Shown piece after piece: positions 21,526-32,012 of a stretch of 64,000 bases of DNA (the first letter of the stretch is position 1; the number at the start of each line of letters is the position of its first letter). Source of the DNA: Lyophyllum atratum (taxonomy: Eukaryota; Basidiomycota; Agaricomycetes; Agaricales; Lyophyllaceae); NCBI GenBank assembly GCA_014905825.1, contig JACGCN010000002.1:3100001-3164000 (forward strand), read 5' to 3'. Made by a program: the position numbers and the translations under genes. The notes below the pieces were generated by a model, which saw only the letters and a list, made by a program, of their open reading frames with translations, did not search any database and was not told where the DNA came from.

Positions 21526-22958
21526 ATGACTTTTGGGCTCCCCAGCGCTAACGAGATCGTGAAAGGCCAGATCTACCTTGGCAAGTAAGTCATTACAAAA
21601 TTGTAAGATCGGTAGAACTCTAAGCTAAATCCCGAATACAGTCTATCTGCGGCTCTTTCGATTGAGGTAAAGGAGAAATTGGGGATAACTCATGTTGTGT
21701 CAGTTTGTCCAGAGTATCCCTCCACTGGTCCAAATCATTTGACGATCGCGGTCGAGGATACCGAGTATGACAACATACTCATCCACCTCCCTAACGCATG
21801 TCAGTTCGTTGAGGGGGCATTAGACCATGGTGGGAGGGTTCTGGTGCACTGCGTAATGGGGGTATCTCGAAGCGTGACAGTCCTGGCAGCATACCGTGAG
21901 CTATGCCAAATTTAGATGGACGCTGTTCTAACAATGTTTGTCTGTAGTTATGAGAACGAGGAAACTGGGAAGAGCAGCCGCAATTCGTTTCATCAAGCAA
22001 AGTAAGACGTTCGAATTATCATGGTACTCTGACGAACCCCCGAACAAGGACGGCCCCAAGTACACCCGAACTATGGGTTCATTAAACAACTAGAGACGTT
22101 TGCTGACTGTCAGTATGAACCCTCACTTTCCAATCCAGTATACTGCAAGTGGAAACGCCAACAAGCGCGGAACGTAACCCAATTTCTCAATCAACTCGTG
22201 GATACTACGGCGATTATACCCAATGAGTTGCTTCTCAGCAGGTGATTATTGTTCGACCCTCTCTTCACCCATTATCTTCCTTCCACTGAAACCACACTTC
22301 TTTAAGTGAATTCCCAAACGATCTTTGGCAGGCAGAGTCCCTGATATTAGATTCAGGCGTCACTCACCTGCTGTCCGTTTCCCCAGCCGAAATACCCCTT
22401 GCTAATTTGTCGTCACTGAAAAAGCACTGCCATATAAAACTACCTAATCAGCGGAAAGACGAACTCCTTGTTGCTCTCCCTGACGCTTGTGCTTTTATTC
22501 AGGCCGCGATCGAGAGTGGCGGGCAAGTTCTTGTCCATTCCGCAACTGAATCCACAGCGTGCATTGTCGTTTGTGCTTTCCGTCTGTTATCTTCACGCAT
22601 AAAGAGGCCAACGTGTCTGATTTTGTTCTCCAAGTGATGTCCACGCAACAACTGCTCGCCGATGAAGCGTATGCTCTAATCGAAGATGGTATATATTATG
22701 CCTTCACACATGATAATCTATACTAAAGGACCGCCGGATAATGACCCAGCTCTTCCCCTCTTCAACCCCACGATATCGTTTTCCCGCCATCTCGAGCTAT
22801 TCGCGGCGTGCCAATACCACCCCACTTCGGAAAATCCGCTCGTGAAAGAGTGGGTCGCCTCGGGGACGTCTCCGGCGCCAAGCCCAGTGCCTGGAGCAAG
22901 GACGGATATCGGCTTCATTGCTGCGGAAGTTATGAGAGCGAGACGGGTGTTGACATGA
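21526..22958 (+). CDS. Tandem dual-specificity phosphatase with inactive second domain
   Basis: Exons 21526-21584, 21642-21895, 21948-22001, 22049-22241, 22307-22581, 22605-22688 and 22729-22958 give about 382 aa. Domain 1 (residues about 8-140) has the complete P-loop VLVHCVMGVSRSVTVLAAY, with general-acid loop Asp in VEDTEYDN and the usual RPQVHPNYGFIKQL segment. It should dephosphorylate phospho-Tyr/Ser/Thr. Domain 2 (about 188-295) keeps the fold order (LLSVSP..., LPDACAFIQAAIESGG), but the P-loop reads VLVHSATESTACI. The nucleophilic Cys is Ser and the Arg is Ala, so it cannot be catalytic and may bind substrate. Joining at 22582-22604 would need a 23-bp intron, too short for this genome, so either a frameshift or a mis-seen splice lies there. 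C-terminal tail: PLFNPTISFSRHLELF. Confidence 0.82.
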
Positions 22959-23263
22959 AGGCCTTTGGCGACGCGTTGGCGGCTATCCAGCGGAGGCCAA
23001 GCCATGGGAGTTCTGGCTGACTTCTCGTCGCAGAAGATATTAAATGGAAGGTTGATGCCCTACTTGTCGTTGGAGGTTGCTCTTCAAATGGTGACGATCT
23101 ACAGTAGGAGCTCCCTTCTTGTCAATATCTAGATTTGTAGCTGTAGGACGTGAAGAGAGATGTCATGTATCACGCCATCAGGATTAGTCAAAAAAATTTG
23201 ATGTATGCATCGGCTTCGCACAGCTACCATCTCTTCTGATCTCATCCTTGACCTCAACGATAC

Positions 23264-24487
23264 ATGACAACCTATACCTTGCCTGCGGAGCTTTGGATCT
23301 ACATATTTTGCCTTGCGACATCGACACCAGCAACACAGAAACTGTTTCACACAGACTATCGCCCATTCCATGATCCGCCGGGAGAAATGGGGAGAAACGC
23401 ATTGAAAGATGCTGATGAGACGGCGTTAGCACTTGTCCTGGTCTGTCGAGCATGGAGGCGGCTCGCCCTCGAATTTGTGTATGGAAGTATCCGCATGAAT
23501 CATGGTATGAGGTACCTCCTCCAAAGCCTCCAGTCATCTGCCAAGCGAGGTAGCCTGGAAGCCCACGGCCGCTGGGTCCGACGCCTCGAGCTCTCCGTCA
23601 TTGAACAAGAGGACCCACTCAACCCCGTAACCCCACTCGACATCATCCGACTCTGTCCCAACGTCGAGGTTCTCGTCAAGTACGATGATGACCTCCTTCC
23701 ACATTCATTATCAGGTGCAAACCTGTCCTCTATCAAACGCCTGGACTGGTGGCTTGCTCGACGCCGCGACGGGACCCATCAATTCGATATCGAGGAAGAT
23801 GATCGATCCCATGGTGTAGATTTCCTTCGCGAAGTGCTGAAACGGGCACCTAACCTTCAGTACCTTTCCTTGGCGACTCGGAGGCACCACGCCGACTTTT
23901 TCTACGAAAGTGTGACCACTTTTAATGGCTATACTCTCCCGTCTCTGAAAACCCTTCGGATGGAATTCCTTCCTTCGATCCCTTTTCGTGCAGCATTCGA
24001 GACGTCGACACTTCCTAGTCTTCGCAACGTTATCATAGATTCGTCAATGATCCAACCAGAATGCTCCCCGATACTTGAAAATCCTGCTATCGATGTGGTA
24101 GAACTCATTGACGACCCCGGCTTTTTCGAGGATCACACCCTCCCTGCAATATTCTCCGTCTGCAAGAATCTTCGAGAGCTGAACTACTGCATGGAATATA
24201 CCCCTCCATCACTACCTCCTTCATCCTATCCGTCTCTGAAGTGCATACGGTTGAACGTAAAACGGAACCCCATGCTCCACTTTGCAAGCTGGAACAATGA
24301 TGTCGTGGCCAATGCAGTCTGGCAACACGTCGAAGGCCATTTTGCGATGTTCAGGCCATCAAACTTTCCGTCCCTTGAACGTGTTGTACTCCATGGAAAT
24401 TGGACGCAAACTCTTGCAGATTCTCGCTTTATTCCGATTTCCCATGCCTTGCAGAAGGAAAATATACGCCTTGAGCTTCACGCTTAA
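23264..24487 (+). CDS. F-box-like protein with degenerate leucine-rich repeats
   Basis: Intronless, 407 aa. The N-terminus LPAELWIYIFCLAT with the later LALVLVCRAWRRLALEFVY is a split F-box-like motif of the type common in Agaricomycetes, expected to bind Skp1 in an SCF ubiquitin ligase. Downstream are loose leucine-rich repeats (APNLQYLSLATR, LPSLKTLRMEF, LPSLRNVIIDS, CKNLRELNYC, YPSLKCIRLN, FPSLERVVLHG) that would form a substrate-binding solenoid. The start ATG is the first in the frame and directly precedes the F-box-like motif. The family is greatly expanded in mushrooms, so the target cannot be predicted. Confidence 0.85.
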   Translation: MTTYTLPAELWIYIFCLATSTPATQKLFHTDYRPFHDPPGEMGRNALKDADETALALVLVCRAWRRLALEFVYGSIRMNHGMRYLLQSLQSSAKRGSLEAHGRWVRRLELSVIEQEDPLNPVTPLDIIRLCPNVEVLVKYDDDLLPHSLSGANLSSIKRLDWWLARRRDGTHQFDIEEDDRSHGVDFLREVLKRAPNLQYLSLATRRHHADFFYESVTTFNGYTLPSLKTLRMEFLPSIPFRAAFETSTLPSLRNVIIDSSMIQPECSPILENPAIDVVELIDDPGFFEDHTLPAIFSVCKNLRELNYCMEYTPPSLPPSSYPSLKCIRLNVKRNPMLHFASWNNDVVANAVWQHVEGHFAMFRPSNFPSLERVVLHGNWTQTLADSRFIPISHALQKENIRLELHA

Positions 24488-24968
24488 CGCGCGAGCTGCG
24501 CGTTGACCCATTTATGACGATGGAAATGATTGCAGTTGAACAGCGAAATGCCCCATTACTCCCAGAATCCCTTCGTGACATGAACTATGGATCCATAGCC
24601 AACCAACATCACGCGTCGTCTTATAGATTCGGAGCACAGGACCACTCCACCCTCCATAACCAGGGAAGGAGCGGAGGAAACCACTCGCCCGCCAAAGTGG
24701 TCCGTCCGCCGCGAATGACTATACCGTTTTCACACATCGATATGTCGAGGTTTGACAGTATGTGCTGCCATCGAGAAGTAGGCAGTGTCTTGTTGTCTAA
24801 GTAGGTGAATATAAGTACTAGAATACAAATGGGGTCATTGATGTCAAGCGTTCCCATCACGAGTGTCCCTGACCTTTGCAATTCCATTTGCCTTCAAGTA
24901 GGTGCTGTTGCCGCCAGGTTGCCGCATCCACCACAGCCACTGCGATACGACCATTGCTATTCAAAGTC
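24488..24968. other. Intergenic, no supported gene
   Basis: No exon recognised between the F-box-like gene and the next start. It presumably holds the promoter of the gene at 24969. Confidence 0.4.
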
Positions 24969-26274
24969 ATGAATTCGATGAAAAGGAAACAGGATGATGA
25001 TAACCATAGTTTTCCAGCGCAGAAAAAACCGAGACCCGAGACCGAGGCCGAACCATCACCATCACCGAGCTCCCCAGCAACGACAACAGACTCCGCGTTG
25101 CAACAGGCTTTGGATTTTTCGGCCTTGAACGATACTTCTTCCATCTCCGAACGGTTCGACCTGGTGGGACGCGCACTATTGCACGAATTTCACTTGGTTG
25201 TACGGTCCGACAACGTGGAAACACTGTTCGAAATCCTTGAGCTCGAGTTTTACCTTCTGAAGGATGGGTGCCATGAAGATCCGTTTACACATGGAAGCGA
25301 AGAGCAAAAGCTTAGTGGAAGATGGTGCGTACGACTTGTCAACTCATCTCTCTGGTGTTCTAAAGTGCGGAGTCTCTAGGTACTTCCATCGAGCTCCCAG
25401 GCCCTCAGCGGATTCTCATCGAAGCTCCACCAGCTTGACCGCATACCGAGGGGGAACCCGCAAGGGAATGGATTTGACTCTTGGCGGTCCTGCTCCTACC
25501 ACCTCCAGTCCCTACTTCGGCCAGCCTAGTGGCACTCGAGCTACCAGTCCGCCTACTTCAACGTCTGTACGAGGAGGAGCGCTCTTACGAAGCCTGCGCC
25601 GCGCATCCGATAGCAAGGTCATATCGGGTCCTTCGGTTCTTGTTGACGAGATCCTGCACTGCAGCAAGGCAGCTGATATACCTGAACTGGTCGAGCAGAA
25701 ATGGTCCAACAACACCACCGCGTTCGGCTCTCGACAGAACTCTCTTTTCCTTCGGCCAAGAGCCATTCCTGACTCGTCCAAGGCCACTGTACATATGCAA
25801 AGCTTGCTCTCTTTTCGGCCGAGAGCTACTGTTGACTCGTCCAAGCCAACTGTATATCGTTCACCGAGAATCGGATTGGAGCTCTCGCATCCAGGAACGA
25901 CTGCTTCCGCGTCTCACCCAAGGGTCATATTCCTCTCACGACCGTACCGCTATTTCACACATCCAGAACTTCTGACGGCCAACGGTCGCACACAGACCTT
26001 CCTTGGTGTCCTCCATACGTGTCTAGATACGACTGGCGCTGCGCTGGAGCTGAAGAGCATTCGTCTCCGCAATGAACTGAAGAGAATCACAGGGTTGAGC
26101 GAGACGACGTGTAGCAGATACTTCGACCATTACGGAGGAGGAATTGACTCTGGAAAGTTGAAGACGTTCGTCGGGGCACAGGGCAAAGGAGCTGCTTCGT
26201 CACCTGCAACATACCTTAGGATGATGGGAACACTCGAACAATATCGTGCTGAGCCTGATGCTGAGGCTGAATAA
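24969..26274 (+). CDS. Conserved protein of unknown function
   Basis: Two exons, 24969-25324 and 25380-26274 (55-bp intron GTGCGT...CTCTAG, phase 2), give 416 aa. The N-terminus is basic (KRKQDDD, QKKPRPETEAE) and likely nuclear. The core runs from ALNDTSSISERFDLVGRALL, through FEILELEFYLLKDGCHEDPF and THGSEEQKLSGRWYFHRAPR, to TRKGMDLTLGG and LRNELKRITGLSETTCSRYF. These blocks look strongly conserved, but I cannot assign a fold. Residues near 258-300 carry a 21-residue tandem duplication (RPRAIPDSSKATV then RPRATVDSSKPTV). It is single-copy in the window. Confidence 0.7.
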
Positions 26275-26495
26275 GTCGGACTCCAATACTTGTCCCCGCT
26301 ACCCGAGTTTACGACTCTAGAGGACAGCGTCCTCGTGCCAGGGGCATACCTTATCATTATGCGTCAATATACGTTGGGACGGAACCTGGAATGCTTGACT
26401 CGACGTGGCACAAGGCGGGATAGAAACTTTGGTGATGATTTTTGCACCCATAAATTTTCGCCACCCAAGCTCAACCTTATTCTGTAAAGATGATG

Positions 26496-27421
26496 CTACC
26501 GGACACCAAGAGGCAGCCTCATAAAGGCGGTCTCCTCAGCCGCCAATAACTGGCTTACGCCAGCGTAATACGCCGAAAGCGCAGTGATAATCCCAAATAC
26601 ACCTCCAGCTTTGGTAACCCTACGCCAAGCAGAGTTAGCAGAGAGAAGCGAAGCAGAGCCATGGATGTCATAACGTACGATGGTATCCCGGTAAACTGGG
26701 CAATCGCAAGCAGGAGAAATGCAATTGCCAAAGTAGCCAGGAGGACTGTGAAGGTGAGGTTCTTCCGCATGATCGGAAGACTGAAGGAAGAGGTAACCGT
26801 TAGAGCAAGGTCGTTGAAATGGGAAGGATACATACATGAACATCACTGTGGCCATAAACCAGACAATGAGATATAAACCAAGGGCGTTGGCGAGCTCCCC
26901 GTCGTCAGCATACGCAGTTAGGATACCTGAACCAGGGATGAAAATCGTGCCATAGGACATCCAGAACGCGCCATACGACGAGAACACTGGGACATATCCT
27001 TTAGTGCATACCATTGGATGGAAAAGGTCGTATAACGAGCAAGAATCATACCAGTTGCACCGAAGACGTTTCCCCGAGGGAACTCCCACATACCAGCTAG
27101 CAGTTGAACCAGGCCGCCTGTGAAGATGGCCATGCCCACGACAACGTTAGGTGTATTGACTCCGCGCGTGCTGAGGTTGAACAGCGATAGCAAGAAAGCG
27201 GTGCTCGCGAACGAGAACAAACCCCTAGATTGCACACCATGACAAAGGACATCATTAGATTTTTGTGTGAGCAGGGACGAGAAGGCGACATACGCGGGAC
27301 TAGCGTTAGCGATCCTGGAGGGTCTTATGGCGTAGGAGACTGGGTCTGCTGCATGTGGAGTATACTCGCTGGCCGAACTCACTCCTTTCTCGATATCGTG
27401 GTCATGGCTGTTCCTGTTCAT
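26496..27421 (-). CDS. GPR1/FUN34/YaaH family acetate/ammonium transporter, copy 1
   Basis: Exons 27421-27294, 27224-27052, 26998-26836, 26780-26679 and 26619-26496 give 229 aa, normal for the family. Six hydrophobic segments are visible, with family blocks SPAGLFSFASTAFLLS, MAIFTGGLVQLLAGMWEF, PRGNVFGATG, YGAFWMSYGTIFIPGSG and ALGLYLIVWF. The usual NPAP motif is NASPAG here. The short N-terminal tail (MNRNSHDHDIEKG) is cytosolic in yeast relatives. Members move acetate or other small carboxylates, or take part in ammonia export, at the plasma membrane. All five introns match those of the paralog 740 bp downstream in position and phase. Confidence 0.9.
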
Positions 27422-28160
27422 TTCGGCGTGCGTTGAAATTTCGTGTCAGGGAGACAAAAAGGAGCGAAGAGAGGAGCAGGTTTGAGCAGGCATTTATTCA
27501 CTTCCGGTGGTATTTCTTCTCCTTTGATTGATGAGAGGATGGTTGTAGGAAAAACTGGACGTATGGGGGCTGGAGTTTGGAACCGATAGGGCATGGGAGG
27601 CGGGGCGGGTATGTGGCGTGTCACACGCATGCATACGTACGACTAGAAGAGCGACGTGAGTAGGGTAATACATTTTCCTATGTCAGGAGCGTAAGTTAGT
27701 AGCCTTCGTTTCTCCACACCATGTGATCCGACATAGGATTTATGAGTAGGCCTATTGGTCAAGCCTTGAGTATGTGCGAATACGAAGCATATCCCAAAAC
27801 GGTTTGATGAGAATCTTGAAATAGAAACGCGAGAGTGAGAGTGATGGTAGCCAGAAGCTCTGGTTTCCTCCACATCTAAATTCGACAAACACACAAGCGA
27901 GAATCTCTGAAATTCTCAATTCAAGTGCGTAGGATTCAAGGACAGGTCACCACAGGGTTCGCGTCGCGGCAATATTATAAGGTGGGACTATTGTTGAATT
28001 GGCTCGCGCGCCACGAGCCTCCAACTTATCAAAACAATCATATTGCGTGTTTCCCTTCCTGAGAGATCTCTATCTGTACATTCCTGACGAGTAATCGACA
28101 TTTAAATTCGCTACGTACCAAAGACTTCGTCTAGCCACACTACCTGGAGTGCTACACAGA
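27422..28160. other. Intergenic between the two transporter paralogs
   Basis: This is the promoter region of copy 1 and 3' region of copy 2. No exon recognised. Confidence 0.5.
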
Positions 28161-29069
28161 CTACCGCGCGAAGGCACCGAGAGGCACCCTCATAAAGGCG
28201 CTCTCCTCAGCTGCCATTATCTCGCTTACACCGATGTAGAATGCGACAATACCAGTGATGATCCCGAATATACCTCCCGCTTTCATGACCCTAAAAATCA
28301 GGCATGAATAAGAGGGAGAACTCATGAGAAGTCTAGGTGGAACGACGTACACGGGCATCCCTGTGAACTCTGCGATCGAAAGGAGAAGGAGCGCAATTGC
28401 TAGGCAAGACAAGAGAACAGTAAAGGCAACGTGTCGACGTATGACTGGAAAACTGAAGAACAGGTAGTGTCAGTAAACTGGGTCGCAAAAGTTCGAAGTC
28501 ATGGGGATATGCATACATGAACATGACTGTGATCATGAACCACACCATGAGGTATAATCCGAGGGCGTTAGAGAGTTCCTTGTCGTCAGAATATGCAGAT
28601 AGGACACCAGAACCAGGGATGAAGATAGTAGCGTAAGACATCCAGAACGCCCCATACAATGAGAAGGCTAAAACAAATGATTCGATAGGTGTCATCGGAC
28701 AAGGTGTTCTGAAGAACATACCAGTTGCACCGAAGACGTTTCCTCGGGGAAACTCCCACATACCAGCTAACAACTGGACAAGACCTCCTGCAAAGATAGC
28801 CATTCCGACAATGACGTTGGGCGTGTGTATCCCGCGCGTGCCGACGTTGTACATCGAGAGCAGAAAAGTTGTACTCGCGAACGCAAACAATCCACTGTAT
28901 GACGAGGTGGTCAGACAAAGGACAGGGAGATACGGCATAAAGACACCTACGCAGGGCCAGGGTTGGCGATCCTACTGGGCGCTCTGGCGTAGGAGACGGG
29001 ATCAGCTGCACGCGGACCATATTCGCTGACCTCGCTCGTCCCTTTTTCTTCGTGGCTGGTCTTGTTCAT
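28161..29069 (-). CDS. GPR1/FUN34/YaaH family acetate/ammonium transporter, copy 2
   Basis: Exons 29069-28951, 28894-28722, 28667-28517, 28452-28351 and 28290-28161 give 224 aa. It is a tandem paralog of the gene at 26496, with identical exon-2 and exon-4 lengths and identical intron phases. Exon 3 is four codons shorter, lacking the YVPV-like insertion of copy 1. It keeps NPGPAGLFAFASTTF, closer to the canonical NPAP motif, plus GLVQLLAGMWEFPRGN and YGAFWMSYATIFIPGSG. The C-terminus AEESAFMRVPLGAFAR is slightly longer. Predicted plasma-membrane transporter for acetate-like substrates. It was probably the source of the duplication, since its motif is closer to consensus, but direction is inference. 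Confidence 0.9.
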
Positions 29070-29818
29070 ATCGCCGTACGTTAAAAGCTCGTGTCAGTTG
29101 AAGTCGCAGAAAAGCAAGGAGAGAAAGGTGGGGGGGCTGGGTATTTATTCGCCTGGGGTCGAAGTCTGTGTCCTTCCGTTGACAGAGGGAGTAGGAAAGA
29201 TCTGACCGATATGGGCGAGGCCTTGTCGAGCATGGGAGGCCAGGTTTGATAGCATACGGCCTGGACGTGAAGACCAAGAAGCTTGCGTGTCACGCGTCTT
29301 GGCCTTGACCTTAAATGGGCCTCAGAAGTTCATGGGTGTACCGTTTAGGGCTCCACGTCTCTTTGACACACTCTGGAATCTTCGCCGCAATGTATCAGAG
29401 ACACGCTTGCATGTGCTGAGATGGGAAACATCCAACGATTTGTGTCGATGAAGTCTAAAATTAGAAAGTAAGTGTGGGAACAATCTGCACGATGTTGGAG
29501 TTTCCTCCACGGCTAAATTTGAACAGACGCGTGTGAGGATGTCATCCAAGTCCAGCCCTCGTACAAGCTGCAGCGAGACGTCGCCACAGCGCTGAGAGGG
29601 CAAACAGACCGTCGCGAAAAATCTTCCAGGCCTCAAGGTCGTTCAGATAACGGGTATTATATATGTACGTACTTAGCACAACTCTAGACCATAGGTCTGC
29701 ACCTAATGACGCAAACTCCTGTCAGGCACCGTTCACACATCGAAGCAAACGGAAGACCGACAGGCATACCATTATCATATGAGGATGCCGACCGCCGGCA
29801 TGTACCCAAGCTCAATGC
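29070..29818. other. Intergenic between transporter and phosphatase arrays
   Basis: No exon recognised. It carries the promoter of the transporter at 29069 and the 3' flank of the phosphatase ending at 29819. Confidence 0.4.
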
Positions 29819-31601
29819 TTATTCAAAACATTTCTGGAAGTCCCCATGCCCATCATTGCGGGCGTACGCTTGGCTCTCCACGAACGCATCGATGGTACAC
29901 AAGCCGTCGCTATTAGCTCCACAAAACTCCAGCGGCTGCAACGCATCATTTACCAATACGCGTACGAACACTTTTCCGTGGCCGCAGACCAGCTTCTCCG
30001 TCACCATACGGCCAGAGAACGGGACCATATGCGAAACTCTCCAGCTGCGTTCCAGGTTGGGCGATATTGGGTCTAACGATTCGCGTTGTTGGAATAGGCC
30101 CATCGCGGCATAAATGGCGATCATGGTATTGTCGTGCGAGAAGTCGGCATAGATGGTACGGTTGAGGGGGAACGTTATGGGCGAGGTGTGTGACGTGCGG
30201 TTCGTCTGAGTATTATCACGAACTGGCGTACCCATGAGGCGCGCGAGAAGCTCGTTGATATACCCGACACCTTGGACAGGACCCAACGAGTGGCCATAGC
30301 TGCAGAATGCTGAGTTGAGCCATTACTGAACAATAGCGGCGTTGACGGAACGCACCCAGTACGGTAATACTTGTTTACATCGCCATAGTATGCGTACTGC
30401 TCAAACTCATCGTTGGAGAAGAGGTTGCAGAATGGACTAAGTTCCTCTAGGAATACGCTATCAAACGGACAGAGTGTTTGAAGGTAATACACGTCTGTTG
30501 GTGTAATGTTTGCGCCAGGTGCCTGTATATTTAAGCGCTGTGCGATAGGCGGACCGTATTCCGAAAGCCATTTCGATCTCTGCACGTCTGATTTGCCAGC
30601 ATTGGGACACATGAGGCTACTGAGCGTGCTATTCAGCTAAACGGAAATAAGTAGCGGGTTGCGGATGAAAAGGACAACAAATTACCCCTTTTAACTTGGG
30701 TAAGATCACTGACAGAGTGGGATTGTGGACGTTGCGACTAGCGAACGAGAAGCCTACGAGTTAGAAGTTAGAGAAGTAGGTATAACAAGTTCAATTGAGA
30801 AACAACCTGCTGTCCAGTTGGTTGCAGAGTCGATTACTCGTTGAGAGCTAGACGTTCTCACAAACGGCAACTGCTCGTGGCTCACGAGGTGCTCATATCG
30901 CGCAAACTGTACCTGACCTGCGATTTGCGATCTAATCCACTGTCAGAACGATCCGACATATCTATACAAGACCAGAAAACGTACTGTCGAACACCTAAAG
31001 GAACAAGGTTCTCCTCTCCGAGACGGTAGGTATAGCTTTTGAGAAAGTCGAGACGCGCATCGGTATATTTTTCAACAGCCAAGAGTTTATTTACAGCAGT
31101 TTGAATCCGTAAGCCAGCTGCCGAAGTCGGGTATCGAGCCCCATGTCTCTGGATCTAGAAGTAAGGTAATATTGACTTTGAGATATATACTACCAAATGT
31201 AGGGACCCACTATATTGGCCTCCAAGTGGCTAAATCAGCAATTTGTCGAGGAAGAGGCAAAGGTTAAAACTTACCTGTGTAACCTGGCAATGGTCCGGAA
31301 CGCTCGTGTAACGTTCGACAGGGAAATAGGGCGAGTATTGCGCCCACTTTGAATGATGTTTAAATGGTATAGTGGCAAGGAAATCTTGAGTTTGAGTCGA
31401 CTCCGCCGCAACGTTAAGGATATATATGCCTAGGGCGCTGAGCGCGGTGAAAAGCAGAAAAACAAGCATACGTCTTGCGTGATGACTTCGAGGATCCCGG
31501 GAAGACATAGATGACTCGGAGGGTTGGATATCGACGTGTCCATCTTCCACCGCCTGGGCGTCATGAGACTGGTCAAATTCAGTAAATTTCATGCGATGCA
31601 T
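29819..31601 (-). CDS. Phytase-like histidine acid phosphatase, tandem copy 1
   Basis: About seven exons. The start 31601 (MHRMKFTEFDQSHD) is chosen over 31751 because it aligns with the start of copy 2. A short cytosolic tail is followed by one membrane segment (MLVFLLFTALSALGIYILNV), then the extracellular/luminal enzyme. WAQYSPYFPVERY leads through an intron to the catalytic IQRHGARYPTS (the His attacks phosphate), and the proton donor lies in FSHDNTMIAIYAAMG near the end. Conserved Cys are in PDHCQ, MCPN, TLCPF, PFCNLF, LVCG, EFCG and LCTID. The family releases phosphate from phytate or other monoesters. N-glycosylation sites include NRT and NWT. The frame seems intact through all exons. 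Confidence 0.88.
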
Positions 31602-32012
31602 CGACAACAAAGGACTTTGGAAGCAGCTGCACCTAAGACGAGGGGTTTGGCAACGACTCGACGGTCTGGGTGTTACTTGGGCGCCCACAGACGTTTCATC
31701 ATCATCACTGGTGAGGGGTAAGGGTAGATGTGGCAATTCGTGGCAGTGCATCTGTCAAATTCGAACTTCAGATAAGATCAGTGGTCCACAATCGGATGGC
31801 GATAAGATTCATCGAAGCCAACAAACCATGGACCGTCACTGGCACTTGCCAGCGATCGTCCTGCCATCTGCTCGTGGGCATCAACTGGTAGTGGTACGTG
31901 TAGCCTTGCAGGAATTTTCTGTCCTTATAGTCTGACAGGAGGCGCAGATCACAATGAAAACAAGCCAAACGCGAAGATGCCAACCACTAACATAGATCCA
32001 TCCGACCATAGA
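31602..32012. other. Intergenic within the phosphatase array
   Basis: Promoter of copy 1 and 3' flank of copy 2. No exon recognised beyond a possible N-terminal extension of copy 1 up to 31751. Confidence 0.4.

Noticed and set aside
24621..25224. Minus-strand frames opposite the gene at 24969
   Set aside because: They are antisense shadows of a well-conserved plus-strand coding region.
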